Shown here piece after piece: positions 26,783 through 35,557 of a DNA stretch of 64,000 nucleotides; positions within the stretch are counted from its first letter, which is position 1; every line of letters begins with the position of its first letter. Where the stretch lies: positions 35,960 through 99,959 of the forward strand of contig NZ_JARICI010000018.1 of assembly GCF_029257255.1 (NCBI RefSeq). The letters are read 5' to 3'. A program made the translations under genes and the position numbers. This DNA comes from Sporosarcina sp. (GTDB taxonomy: Bacteria; Bacillota; Bacilli; Bacillales_A; Planococcaceae). The notes beneath the pieces are model-generated. The model was not told where the DNA came from and searched no databases. It was given only the letters and a program-made list of their open reading frames with translations.

Positions 26783-27517
26783 TTGAAAAAAACACCAGAA
26801 GTATCATCCACTGTCGTACGCGCCATATCCGTTATTAACTACTTAAATGAAGTGTCCGGACCTCAGGGCGTCAGCGATATCAGCAAAGGACTTGGACTTT
26901 CAACTACGATTGTCCACAGGCTGCTGACCACACTTAAACTAGAAGGAATGGTATTCCAAGATCCCCGCTCTAAACTTTACACATTAGGCACCGTTTTTTT
27001 GGACTATGCCAATAAAATCCTTACAGAAATGCCGATCGCGCCGGTCATTGAACCGTGGTTGATGTCACTGCGGAACGATACAGGGGAAACAGTCGGCTTC
27101 TATATGCCGACAGGCCAGATGCGAATCTGTGTACTCGAGTATGAAAGCCAGCAAGAAATCAGACGCTCAGTCGGGATCGGCAAGCGGCTACCTATTCATG
27201 CCGGAGCAAGCGGACGGGCGATTCTTGCATTTCAATCGGCTGAATTGCAAGAACGGATTCTTGCAACACTGCCACCTGAAGAAAGAACGGATTTGGAACA
27301 CAATCTAGAAGAAACTAGAGCGCAAGGCTACGCTACCAATGAAGAAGAAATCACTTCAAATGTTGCAGCGCTGTCTGCACCTGTATTCGATCAAAAAAAT
27401 CGTGTAATGGGTTCATTATCTATCTCGGGACCGCTTTTTAGATGGAACCGTAAAACAATGGAACCATATATAGAAACATTGCTGGATGCGACAAAAGAAA
27501 TTACGCAATCATTATAA
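26783..27517 (+). CDS. IclR-family transcriptional regulator
   Basis: A 244-aa regulator: N-terminal winged helix-turn-helix (VVRAISVINYLNE ... GVSDISKGLGLSTTIVHRLLTTL) and C-terminal effector-binding domain with the family segment GKRLPIHAGASGRAILAF. TTG 26783 is chosen because AGTAGGGAG precedes it; the frame opens 13 codons earlier at another TTG without such a site. It likely senses an intermediate of the surrounding pathway and controls the cluster. A short inverted repeat, TGAGT-N6-ACTCA (about 26745-26760), is 25 bp upstream and may be its own operator (inference). It is followed 19 bp later by the RidA gene. Confidence 0.92.
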   Translation: MKKTPEVSSTVVRAISVINYLNEVSGPQGVSDISKGLGLSTTIVHRLLTTLKLEGMVFQDPRSKLYTLGTVFLDYANKILTEMPIAPVIEPWLMSLRNDTGETVGFYMPTGQMRICVLEYESQQEIRRSVGIGKRLPIHAGASGRAILAFQSAELQERILATLPPEERTDLEHNLEETRAQGYATNEEEITSNVAALSAPVFDQKNRVMGSLSISGPLFRWNRKTMEPYIETLLDATKEITQSL

Positions 27518-27536
27518 TGAGAGTAAGGTGACATAA

Positions 27537-27980
27537 ATGAAACCAGAAGATAAATTGAAAGAATTAGGTTTGGAACTTCCTGAGAAGCGGACAAAAGGGG
27601 GGAATTACATATCTTGCGTGCGAACAGGAAACTTATTGTTTTTATCAGGCTCTCTCTCGTATGATGTGATCGGTAAAGTTGGCGATACATTGACGATTGA
27701 AGAAGGGTATGCAGCGTCAAGACAGGCAATTTTATTCGCGCTGTCTACTATTAAAGAGGAAGTAGGCGAACTTTCTAAGGTGAAAAAGTTCGTCAAACTG
27801 CTCGGTATGATCAATACGGCATTTGATTTCACAGGCCAAGCCAAAGTCATGAACGGTGCTTCCGATTTATTAGTAGAAGTCTTTGGAGAAGATGTGGGAA
27901 CTCACGCACGGACTGCTGTCGGTATGATGCTGCCACGCGGCGCGGCGGTAGAGATTGATGTCATTGTGGAAGTGGAGTAA
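27537..27980 (+). CDS. RidA/YjgF-family enamine/imine deaminase
   Basis: A 147-aa trimeric cytoplasmic protein of the RidA superfamily (NYISCVRTGNLLFLSGSLSYD; GTHARTAVGMMLPRGAAVEIDVIVEVE). The catalytic-type arginine of RidA is present in HARTAVG. It is longer than classical RidA (about 125-130 aa) and may belong to an Rid subfamily specialised for a pathway. It would hydrolyse reactive imine/enamine intermediates, suggesting that the cluster's substrate contains nitrogen. Located between iclR and the BCCT transporter on one strand. Confidence 0.92.
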   Translation: MKPEDKLKELGLELPEKRTKGGNYISCVRTGNLLFLSGSLSYDVIGKVGDTLTIEEGYAASRQAILFALSTIKEEVGELSKVKKFVKLLGMINTAFDFTGQAKVMNGASDLLVEVFGEDVGTHARTAVGMMLPRGAAVEIDVIVEVE

Positions 27981-28038
27981 GACTTCCGCTTCGTAGGAAA
28001 AGTAAGCGTTTACAAATGGCTTATTAGGAGGTTAGACA

Positions 28039-29640
28039 TTGAATAAATATGAATCGAAAACGGACCGCCCCGTATTGCTAATCAGTGGAGGGATACTCGT
28101 AGCATTTGTTATCGCTTCCTTTATCAATTTAGATTTTGTTTCGAATCTGGTTAATCAATCCTTTGCTTTCTCTGTAAAATATTTCGGGGCTTTTTGGCAA
28201 ATACTATTGCTTGGGACGTTTCTAATTGCTTTATTTCTGGCATTCTCAAAATACGGCAAGATCCGGCTGGGCGCTGTTGAGAAGCCGGAAGTCGGCTACT
28301 TTAAATGGCTTGCCATGATCATGACGACATTGCTTGCGGGGGGTGGTGTGTTTTGGGCTGCTGCGGAGCCTATGTATCATTTCTTGGACCGCCCACCTTT
28401 ATTCACGGGGGTAGAGTCAGCAACAGAGAGCGCAGTTATTCCTGCGTTCGCCCAGTCTTATCTGCATTGGGGCTTTCTCGCATGGTCAATTCTCGGGACA
28501 TTAGGAACGATCGTTTTGATGTATGCGCATTACCAAAAAGGAATGCCGCTGAAACCTCGTACATTGCTTTATCCGTTGCTTGGAGAAAAAATCATGCGAA
28601 AGAGTGCGTTTGGTACTTTTATTGATGCGTTCTCGGTTATAGCAGTAGCCGCGGGAACAATCGGCCCGATTGGTTTCCTTGGTTTGCAGGCAGCTTATGG
28701 AATGGAAGCGCTGTACGGTGTGCCAAACAATTTGATGACACAAATCGTTATTATCGTCTGTGTCGTTGTCGTGGCCATGATTTCCGCGGTGACAGGCTTG
28801 CGTAAAGGTATCCAATTCCTCAGTAATTTGAATGTCATCATCACGCTAATTTTGATGGTTGCCATTTTGTTGTTGGGTCCTGGCGGTTTTATTATAAATA
28901 CCTTTATTTCGGCAAGCGGTATTCATATCCAGCAGTTTTTCGCCATGAGCACATTTCGTGGCGATTCAGCTTGGCTTGGTTCATGGACAATCTTTTTCTG
29001 GGGCTGGTTCTTAGGGTACGGTCCGATGATGGCAATCTTTATCGCAACGATCACGCGCGGCCGGACAATTCGTGAACTGGTGTTGGCTGTTTCCATTACT
29101 GCGCCTGTTGTCACTGCTTTTTGGTTTACCGTAGTAGGCGGTACAGGGGTCTTTTATGAGCTCGGTCAGCCAGGAGTGATTTCAGATGCATTGAATTCCG
29201 CTGGCATGCCGGCAGCGATGGTAGCCATTACACAACAGCTGCCGCTTAATTCATTAATTGCTCCATTATTTTTATTAGTGACGATTTTATTTGTCGTGAC
29301 GACTGCAGATTCAATGGCTTATACGATTTCGGTCGCAATCACAGGTGATGGCCATCCGCCAAAAGTTATGCGTGTCTTTTGGGCGGTTATCATGGGCGCG
29401 GTGGCAGTTGTTCTACTGATGATCAGCGAAGGCGGTATCAATGCAATTCAATCCTTCATCGTAGTTACTGCAATTCCTGTTTCTTTACTGTTACTGCCGA
29501 CATTCTGGGCAGCACCAAAAGCAGCAAAATTAATGTATGCGGAACAATTTGAACATGAAATCTCAGTTAGACAAGACACAATAACTGATAATAAAAAGTG
29601 CTTGCATACGACTGCAGCTACTATAGAAAAAAATAACTGA
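28039..29640 (+). CDS. BCCT-family transporter with altered aromatic cage
   Basis: A 533-aa transporter with about 12 membrane segments of the betaine/carnitine/choline family. The signature is present in variant form: GGGVFWAAAEP (residues 101-111) and ATITRGRTIREL (about 336-347). In the substrate cage the BetP pattern W-W-x-x-W reads W323-F324-x-x-Y327 (FFWGWFLGYGP), so it is still aromatic but different from known betaine carriers. TTG start behind TTAGGAGG. It is the last gene of the cluster and defines the likely substrate class: a zwitterionic or quaternary-amine compound, not necessarily glycine betaine. Confidence 0.93.
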   Translation: MNKYESKTDRPVLLISGGILVAFVIASFINLDFVSNLVNQSFAFSVKYFGAFWQILLLGTFLIALFLAFSKYGKIRLGAVEKPEVGYFKWLAMIMTTLLAGGGVFWAAAEPMYHFLDRPPLFTGVESATESAVIPAFAQSYLHWGFLAWSILGTLGTIVLMYAHYQKGMPLKPRTLLYPLLGEKIMRKSAFGTFIDAFSVIAVAAGTIGPIGFLGLQAAYGMEALYGVPNNLMTQIVIIVCVVVVAMISAVTGLRKGIQFLSNLNVIITLILMVAILLLGPGGFIINTFISASGIHIQQFFAMSTFRGDSAWLGSWTIFFWGWFLGYGPMMAIFIATITRGRTIRELVLAVSITAPVVTAFWFTVVGGTGVFYELGQPGVISDALNSAGMPAAMVAITQQLPLNSLIAPLFLLVTILFVVTTADSMAYTISVAITGDGHPPKVMRVFWAVIMGAVAVVLLMISEGGINAIQSFIVVTAIPVSLLLLPTFWAAPKAAKLMYAEQFEHEISVRQDTITDNKKCLHTTAATIEKNN

Positions 29641-29654
29641 GAGCACTAAGTGTT

Positions 29655-29675
29655 ACCTTGTCTTCACGGCAAGGT
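29655..29675 (+). terminator. Terminator after the BCCT gene
   Basis: ACCTTG and CAAGGT stem with a nine-base loop and seven T residues. Confidence 0.7.
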
Positions 29676-29739
29676 TTTTTTGTGAGAAAATAACTACTAA
29701 TCTCTTTCTTTTAATGAAGTCTAAAGGTACATTGTGTAA

Positions 29740-29787
29740 ATTGCTGAAGAACTCCAAGATGTTGTAGAACGATTCAAACTTTCATGA
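29740..29787 (+). pseudogene. Fossil 3' end of a chemotaxis receptor gene
   Basis: Read in one frame this encodes I-A-E-E-L-Q-D-V-V-E-R-F-K-L-S followed by TGA, the typical last residues of Bacillus methyl-accepting chemotaxis proteins. An in-frame TAA directly precedes it, and a strong terminator follows five bases after the stop. The rest of the gene is missing, so this is a remnant left by deletion. Confidence 0.6.
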
Positions 29788-29791
29788 AGGC

Positions 29792-29814
29792 AGAGACGGT
29801 GAAAAACCGTCTCT
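29792..29814 (+). terminator. Orphan terminator behind the chemotaxis fossil
   Basis: AGAGACGGT and ACCGTCTCT perfect stem with TTTTTAT. It follows no intact gene and presumably belonged to the lost receptor gene. Confidence 0.75.
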
Positions 29815-29928
29815 TTTTATATGAATAAGATGGCGATAGTAGTGAAATTATTTGGTATATGATAGTATTAAAATTTTACTGGTTAATTGTATATAGTATT
29901 GAATTTTGAAATAGGAGAGATAGAAGAC

Positions 29929-31236
29929 ATGTTTGTTTTTTTAAAGAAGGATAGAAATGAGACTGAAGTACCAAGTGATTTTATTAATGTTCGGGGGATT
30001 AGGGGGGGCATTCAACTGAACGATCATCCTTCTGTGAAAAAACAATTGGCGATGATTCATCTGACGGAAGAAGATCTTGGATATCTTCTGCAAATACAGC
30101 ATTATGTCAAACCGGCGATACCTATAATGGTGGATGCATTTTATCAAGCAATGGAAGCAGAACCTAACTTAGGCAAAATCATTACTGAATATAGCAGTAT
30201 GGAACGTTTAAAAGGATCGCTTACGGAACACTTACAATCGATGTTCGATGGAGTGATTGACGATAACTATCTGCAACAGCGGAAAACCATTGCGAAAATA
30301 CACGTCTATATAGGACTTGAGTCTAAATGGTATTTAGCTGCATTTGAAACGATTCAGGATGAATTCCTAACTTTCATTGAGCAGTCAAATATGGAAAAAG
30401 GTCTGCAATTCAAAATACTGCGTGCGTTTTTCCGCGTTCTGAATTTAGAACAGCAATTAGTGTTAGAAGCTTATGAAGATATAAATAAAGAAAAACAGCT
30501 GAAAGTGGAGCGAGCGAAAGCAAGTGTGAGAGAAAAGATTGGCGGTACAGCGCAGGAGCTGGCGGCGATTAGTGAGCAGACGAGTGCTTCCACAGAAGAA
30601 CTTTCGGCAAAGTCTTCTGTGCTTGAACAAATGACGGCTGATAACTTATCCTTCATTACCGATACAGAACGCAGTTCATTTCAAAATAAAGAGCTAGTGG
30701 CTCAGCAGTCCAAGCAGTTTTCAGAGATGGTCGATCATATGAAAGAACTGATGAAGCGTATGGAAGATCTGTATTCTTCCACTGATCAAATCGGGGAAGT
30801 TGTCACACTGATTACTTCAATTGCAGATCAGACGAATCTACTGTCATTGAATGCAGCGATCGAGGCAGCTAGAGCGGGTCAGCATGGTAAAGGTTTTGCA
30901 GTAGTTGCAACAGAAGTACGTAATTTATCTGTCGAAACAAAAAAAGCAATTAGCAACGTAAGCGTTATGACAGAAAAAACGAATACAACTATACGTGATA
31001 TGGCAAACTCCGTGAAGCAGATGGAACAGTTGATTCAGGAAAGTGCGAGCGGAAATGAGCAAGTCGCGAGTTCATATAATGAAATAGTCCAAGCTGTTTC
31101 GGGTATGAAAGAGCAAAGCGAGCACTCAAAGACTTCGATTGAAAATACAGTGAGAATTCTCCAGGAGATCAACGAAGCAGTAGAAACCATCGCTCACACG
31201 TCTGATGGTTTAATGCAGCTTTCTGAGAATTTATAG
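29929..31236 (+). CDS. hemAT: Globin-coupled heme aerotaxis transducer (HemAT)
   Basis: A 435-aa soluble oxygen sensor, close to the 432 aa of B. subtilis HemAT. Residues ~30-180 form the sensor globin with proximal histidine H125 ([10 protein letters not shown]) and the distal-pocket tyrosine Y72 (DAFYQ); residues ~185-435 form the MCP signalling domain with [34 protein letters not shown]. It binds O2 through heme and signals to CheA. ATG 29929 with AGGAGA upstream is preferred to the in-frame start at 29887. Single gene with its own terminator; it follows the fossil of another receptor gene. Confidence 0.94.
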   Translation: MFVFLKKDRNETEVPSDFINVRGIRGGIQLNDHPSVKKQLAMIHLTEEDLGYLLQIQHYVKPAIPIMVDAFYQAMEAEPNLGKIITEYSSMERLKGSLTEHLQSMFDGVIDDNYLQQRKTIAKIHVYIGLESKWYLAAFETIQDEFLTFIEQSNMEKGLQFKILRAFFRVLNLEQQLVLEAYEDINKEKQLKVERAKASVREKIGGTAQELAAISEQTSASTEELSAKSSVLEQMTADNLSFITDTERSSFQNKELVAQQSKQFSEMVDHMKELMKRMEDLYSSTDQIGEVVTLITSIADQTNLLSLNAAIEAARAGQHGKGFAVVATEVRNLSVETKKAISNVSVMTEKTNTTIRDMANSVKQMEQLIQESASGNEQVASSYNEIVQAVSGMKEQSEHSKTSIENTVRILQEINEAVETIAHTSDGLMQLSENL

Positions 31237-31261
31237 GATTACCGATAGAATAACTTGGGAC

Positions 31262-31304
31262 AAGCTGTACAATACCTCATCTTTGGTGACGTATTGTACA
31301 GCTT
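31262..31304 (+). terminator. Terminator after hemAT
   Basis: AAGCTGTACAATAC and GTATTGTACAGCTT are perfectly complementary 14-base arms, followed by TTTG. Confidence 0.85.
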
Positions 31305-31389
31305 TTTGTCATATTCTGTTATGCATCCTGCCTGTGATTTGATACACTGAAAAAATAACTAATAATGAGTTTGAAAGGTAGGTGCGTGT

Positions 31390-33207
31390 ATGCAAGAAAT
31401 TGCACTGATTAGCGTGGTTTCCATCTTGGCGCTCGGTATATTTTCACAATGGCTTGCGTGGAAAATCCAATGGCCTTCTATTTTTATCATGTCCATTGCC
31501 GGTCTGCTAATTGGTCCATTGTTAGGTCTCGTAAACCCCGAAGCTGCATTGGACGAGTTGTACAGTCCACTGATTTCACTGGCTGTTGCCATTATTTTAT
31601 TTGAAGGCAGTTCAAATTTGGATGTCCGCGAAATTAAAGATATATCGAAGTCGGTCTTCCGGGTTGTCACGCTCGGTGCATTTCTGGCGTGGATTTTCGG
31701 TTCACTCACTGCACACTTCATCGCGGGACTGACGTGGGAAGTGTCATTCATTATCGGGGGACTGTTTGTTGTCACCGGACCGACCGTCATTATTCCGTTG
31801 CTGCGGAATGCTAAATTAAAAGCCCGAACCGCAGCGGTGTTGAAGTGGGAAGGCATCATCGTCGATCCTGCGGGCCCGCTGCTTGCACTCTTTGCCTACG
31901 AAGTCATTAAAGTATTGACGAACGAGCATTTATCCATGAATTACTTACTGAACTTCTTTGGTGGCGCGGCACTTGCTGTCGTACTTGGCGTGATAATGGG
32001 TTCGCTGATCAGCATTATGGCCAGCAGAGGACAGTTTCCTGAATACCTGAAATCGCCTGTCATACTAGCGTTTGTACTGCTATGCTTTACGATGGCGGAA
32101 GTCATTATGCATGAAACAGGGATGCTTGCCGTAACGGTCATGGGACTTGTGCTTGGACGTACGAAGCGCTACGTTTCATCGATCGGTAACGTCGGTCACT
32201 TTGTTGAAAACGTTTCGGTCATGTTGACTTCAACTGTCTTTATATTATTAACAGCATCACTGGCCCGCGAAACGATTGCGCAGATTTTCACGCTGCCGAT
32301 CATCGGTTTCGTTATTGTCATGCTATTTGTTGTCAGACCTTTATCCATCTGGCTGTCCACTATCGGAACGGAACTGGTGTGGCGGGAGAAATTGCTGATT
32401 GGATGGATCGCCCCACGTGGAATCGTAGCTTTGACAGTTGCGGGTTACTTTGCCGCAACGCTCGCGGAGGATGGCTATGAAGAAGCTTCCTTACTTACTG
32501 CACTGACCTTTGCGCTTGTGTTCATCACTGTATGTGCGCATGGTTTCACCCTCGGCCCGCTTGCTAAAAAACTTAATTTAGCGAGCAATGAACCGCCGGG
32601 CGTGCTGATTGTAGGCGCGAGCAGCTTTTCCATCAGTTTAGCTGCACAACTTAAGGAAATGAATATTCCAGTGTTAATTGTCGATCCATCACAAGGCCGT
32701 CTGCGTCCCGCGATTGAAAAGGGAATTGACACATTCGAAGGGCAGATACTGTCAGAGCGGTCACGTTTCTCAATTGACTTAGCACCATATGATACCATTC
32801 TGTCAATGACAGGAGACGCTTCCTATAATGCGCTCATCACGCAATCGTTTGCGCCGGAATTCGGTTACAATAACACCTTCTCCTTGACTGCCGCGTCGAG
32901 TCATCAGATGAGCAAATCGGAGCTGCCCATTTCTCTTAAAGCGCACCTATTGTTTCAGGAAGATGCGACGTTCCCAGAATTAAACCGTAAAATCAATACA
33001 GATTATGAAATTGGATTATTCAGCTGGGAAGGCACGGATACCGATTTGGTATTTAAAGATATTCTACCGGAAACAGCTACCCCTTTATTCGTCAAGAAAA
33101 AGAATGATACGCTTGTATTTTCGACATTACAAAAGAAAATTTCATTGGATTCCGGTGATCAACTGGTCGTCCTGAAATTGAAGTCGGGTGTGCCTGCAAA
33201 TGTCTAA
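31390..33207 (+). CDS. CPA1-type Na+/H+ antiporter with RCK-like C-terminal domain
   Basis: A 605-aa protein. Residues 1-395 contain about 12 membrane segments of the sodium/hydrogen exchanger family (VTGPTVIIPLLRN, WEGIIVDPAGPLLALFAYE, GWIAPRGIVALTVAGYFA). Residues ~400-600 are cytosolic: a Rossmann-like strand PPGVLIVGASSFSISLAAQL and a small TrkA_C-like end (LVFSTLQKKISLDSGDQLVVLK). Such tails usually bind nucleotides and gate transport. The ATG follows AAGGTAGGTG. Single gene, convergent with the LysR gene. Confidence 0.9.
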   Translation: MQEIALISVVSILALGIFSQWLAWKIQWPSIFIMSIAGLLIGPLLGLVNPEAALDELYSPLISLAVAIILFEGSSNLDVREIKDISKSVFRVVTLGAFLAWIFGSLTAHFIAGLTWEVSFIIGGLFVVTGPTVIIPLLRNAKLKARTAAVLKWEGIIVDPAGPLLALFAYEVIKVLTNEHLSMNYLLNFFGGAALAVVLGVIMGSLISIMASRGQFPEYLKSPVILAFVLLCFTMAEVIMHETGMLAVTVMGLVLGRTKRYVSSIGNVGHFVENVSVMLTSTVFILLTASLARETIAQIFTLPIIGFVIVMLFVVRPLSIWLSTIGTELVWREKLLIGWIAPRGIVALTVAGYFAATLAEDGYEEASLLTALTFALVFITVCAHGFTLGPLAKKLNLASNEPPGVLIVGASSFSISLAAQLKEMNIPVLIVDPSQGRLRPAIEKGIDTFEGQILSERSRFSIDLAPYDTILSMTGDASYNALITQSFAPEFGYNNTFSLTAASSHQMSKSELPISLKAHLLFQEDATFPELNRKINTDYEIGLFSWEGTDTDLVFKDILPETATPLFVKKKNDTLVFSTLQKKISLDSGDQLVVLKLKSGVPANV

Positions 33208-33213
33208 ATATAG

Positions 33214-33250
33214 AATACCGCTGACACGATTAGGAGTTGTTAGCGGTATT
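33214..33250. terminator. Shared terminator between antiporter and LysR genes
   Basis: AATACCGCTGAC pairs with GTTAGCGGTATT (one G-U), followed by a long T-run on the plus strand. The LysR stop codon lies inside it. Confidence 0.8.
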
Positions 33251-34153
33251 TTTTTGCGTTAAGTCTGTTAGTTCTTCACTGTTTTTTAGTAAGTCGATAA
33301 ACACCTGCAGTGCTTTTGTTTGAAAAGGGGAATTGGTGACGATGGAAAAATGGCGTTTGAATGGAGTGCCTTTGACAGACAATGTCTGCAGTTCATGATG
33401 CTGCAGTTCTTTTTGAATCGCCCACTGTGAAAGCAGACTGATACCAAGCCCGGCTTCCACGCATTCTTTGATAGGTTGTGTACTGCTGAACTGCATGATA
33501 CGGGATGGCCAAAACCCTGATTGATTAAAGAATTTCTCGGCAGCTTCACGAGTGCCGGAACCTTCTTCACGAAGGAGCCACAGATCATTTGCCAGTTCGT
33601 CAAGGGAAATTCGTCTATCTTGACTGACAAGCGGATGATTGGGAGGCACGACGATATACATCGCATCTTCGGCAAAGATTTCATTTTGCAGCGGCACAGC
33701 TTCTTTAAAATGACCTTCAATTAATCCGATATCAAGCTGATGGCTAATGACGAGTTCTGCAATTTCTGCCGTGTTGCCAATTGTAACTTTCGGCTCGACC
33801 GAAGGATAGTCTTCTGCGAGTTTGGACAGGATATGCGGTAGAACATATTCACCGAATGTATAGCTCGCACCGATTGCCAGTGGTCCGCTCGCTTTATTCG
33901 CCAGATCATCGACCAAGTTCTGCATTTTCGAATAAAGGCCGACAATTTCTTTGGCATGATGGTAGACGATTTCGCCTGCTTGGTTGAGTCGTACATATTT
34001 ATTCGTGCGTTCGAGCAGCCGGACGCCAATCGTTTCCTCGAATGAACGGATATATTGACTGACTGCAGGCTGTGTCATATGAAGCTCTTCCGCAGCTCTC
34101 GAGAAGTTTTTGCGTTCGGCTACTGCGATGAAGACTTGTAGTTGCTGATCGAT
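33230..34153 (-). CDS. LysR-family regulator (CysL/YeiE-like), probable non-canonical ATC start
   Basis: A LysR-type regulator of about 307 aa: N-terminal helix-turn-helix (QVFIAVAERKNFSRAAEELHMTQPAVSQYIRSFE) and a LysR_substrate domain (SGPLAIGASYTFGEYVLPHIL). The first ATG (34078) falls in the middle of the DNA-binding helix, so it cannot be the true start. The conserved frame continues 25 codons upstream without any ATG, GTG or TTG; an ATC at 34153-34151 sits seven bases after AAAGGGGTG. Either ATC is used as start or a base differs from the real sequence. Divergent from the YeiH gene, which it probably controls, as in the known YeiE-YeiH arrangement. Confidence 0.85.
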   Translation of the reverse strand: MDQQLQVFIAVAERKNFSRAAEELHMTQPAVSQYIRSFEETIGVRLLERTNKYVRLNQAGEIVYHHAKEIVGLYSKMQNLVDDLANKASGPLAIGASYTFGEYVLPHILSKLAEDYPSVEPKVTIGNTAEIAELVISHQLDIGLIEGHFKEAVPLQNEIFAEDAMYIVVPPNHPLVSQDRRISLDELANDLWLLREEGSGTREAAEKFFNQSGFWPSRIMQFSSTQPIKECVEAGLGISLLSQWAIQKELQHHELQTLSVKGTPFKRHFSIVTNSPFQTKALQVFIDLLKNSEELTDLTQKNTANNS

Positions 34154-34224
34154 AGGAACGCACCCCTTTATATGTATGGCTTTTACTTATCATCCCTATT
34201 ATAAATAGTTATTTTTCTTATAGC

Positions 34225-34242
34225 CAGTATTTCCTTATACTG
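34225..34242. promoter_or_regulatory. Inverted repeat in the LysR-YeiH divergent region
   Basis: CAGTAT-TTCCTT-ATACTG has perfect six-base arms; the right arm overlaps a TATACT that could be the -10 of the YeiH gene. Candidate operator for the LysR regulator. Confidence 0.35.
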
Positions 34243-34263
34243 AAAACAGGAGGTGTTGTCATC

Positions 34264-35301
34264 ATGACTTCTAAAAATGTGGCTCCAACACAGCAAACAC
34301 CAAAACAGCCGTCTAAATGGATGTCTTGGATTGGTGGAATCGCTTTTACATTTCTTATTGCATTTTTAGGATTTTTATTAGCAAAAGTACCTGGTTTTGA
34401 CCATATCGGGCAGTTGGCATGTGCCATCATTATTGCGGTCGCGTACCGGCATTTTTTTGGTTATCCAGAAGCAATCAGAAGCGGAATCGCATTTTCATCC
34501 AAGCGCCTGCTTCGAACGGCTATTATTTTATACGGTTTAAAATTGAATATCGATACCGTGTTGAGTGATGGGCTGGGTCTATTGGCTAGAGACGCGGGTG
34601 TCGTTATTTTCGCCATCTTCATGACGATCTGGCTCGCAAAAGTATTTAAAGCAGATAAAGACATTTCCTTATTGCTTGGCGTGGGAACGGGAATTTGCGG
34701 CGCGGCGGCAATCGCAGCAGTTGCGCCGATTGTTAAAGCAAAAGAGGAAGATACGGCAATCGGTGTCGGCATTATTGCGCTGATGGGTACTATCTTCGCG
34801 ATTGGCTATACCATTTTACGACCGATATTGCCGCTGGATTCCATTCAATACGGTATGTGGGCGGGTATCAGTCTGCATGAAGTGGCGCATGTTGCGCTGG
34901 CAGGAGCACCGGCTGGAGAAGACGGGCTGGCTATCGCGTTGCTAGCGAAACTTGGACGGGTATTCCTATTAGTGCCGGTATGTTTCATCTTTATCTATTT
35001 GATGAAACGGAAGAGTAAGGGAACCGAAGAAACGGATGCGAAAATAGAGTTCCCATGGTTCTTAGTAGGCTTTATTATGTTAAGTGTGCTTGGAAGTTAC
35101 GTTTTCGGCCATTCTATTCCGGTTTCAGACAATGTGATGGAGGGTGTTTTCACATTGACTACATGGTTGTTAACCGCAGCGATGGTCGGATTAGGTCTGA
35201 ATGTCAGCCTCCGCGATGTGCGTGATCGTGCAATGCGCCCGCTGGCTGCGATGACAGTTACATCTATTTTGCTGTCAGTTATTGTGTATTTTATTGTGTA
35301 A
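34264..35301 (+). CDS. yeiH: YeiH-family putative sulfate exporter (UPF0324)
   Basis: A 345-aa membrane protein with about ten helices and family blocks RTAIILYGLKLNI, LLGVGTGICGAAAIAAVAPIVKAKEEDTAIGVGIIALMG and GISLHEVAHVALAGAPAGEDGLAIALLAKLGRVFLL. The family is annotated as putative sulfate exporters on limited evidence. ATG behind AGGAGGTG. Divergent from the LysR regulator, a conserved pairing. Confidence 0.9.
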   Translation: MTSKNVAPTQQTPKQPSKWMSWIGGIAFTFLIAFLGFLLAKVPGFDHIGQLACAIIIAVAYRHFFGYPEAIRSGIAFSSKRLLRTAIILYGLKLNIDTVLSDGLGLLARDAGVVIFAIFMTIWLAKVFKADKDISLLLGVGTGICGAAAIAAVAPIVKAKEEDTAIGVGIIALMGTIFAIGYTILRPILPLDSIQYGMWAGISLHEVAHVALAGAPAGEDGLAIALLAKLGRVFLLVPVCFIFIYLMKRKSKGTEETDAKIEFPWFLVGFIMLSVLGSYVFGHSIPVSDNVMEGVFTLTTWLLTAAMVGLGLNVSLRDVRDRAMRPLAAMTVTSILLSVIVYFIV

Positions 35302-35310
35302 TGAATAAGA

Positions 35311-35432
35311 ATACCGTTTCCCTGCGTTGCAGGCGGATGCGTTCCGGAGGCCCCTCGGTGAGCCGAGCGAACAGCGAAGGATTCGATGTGCCTTAATTTC
35401 TGTGTCTCTCAGAAATTAAGGCACTTTGACGG
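35311..35432. repeat. Intergenic element with perfect 15-bp hairpin, copy c
   Basis: The left end (ATACCGTTTCCCTGCGTTGCAGGCGG) is shared with 52220 onward and, reversed, with 25061 and 41480. The right part holds a perfect hairpin with 15-base arms, GTGCCTTAATTTCTG (35388-35402) and its complement (35410-35424). This may double as the YeiH terminator, although only TTT follows. No gene is present in 35302-35557. Confidence 0.6.
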
Positions 35433-35499
35433 GGCGTAATTAGGTTGCCTTCCACTCCGGTACACTGGATTGTTTTTCAGTATTTATTAAATTTTATAG

Positions 35500-35554
35500 T
35501 TGACTTTTATTAGTCCACCCCCTAAACTACTATTATTGGTTTAGGGGGTGGACT
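35500..35554 (+). promoter_or_regulatory. Promoter and perfect 16-bp inverted repeat of the MarR gene
   Basis: TTGACT (35500-35505) is a -35 candidate. AGTCCACCCCCTAAAC (35512-35527) and its exact complement (35539-35554) flank an 11-base centre. The right arm contains the ribosome site AGGGGGTGG for the TTG start at 35558. It is probably the MarR autoregulatory operator; in RNA it would hide the ribosome site. Confidence 0.7.
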
Positions 35555-35557
35555 ATT

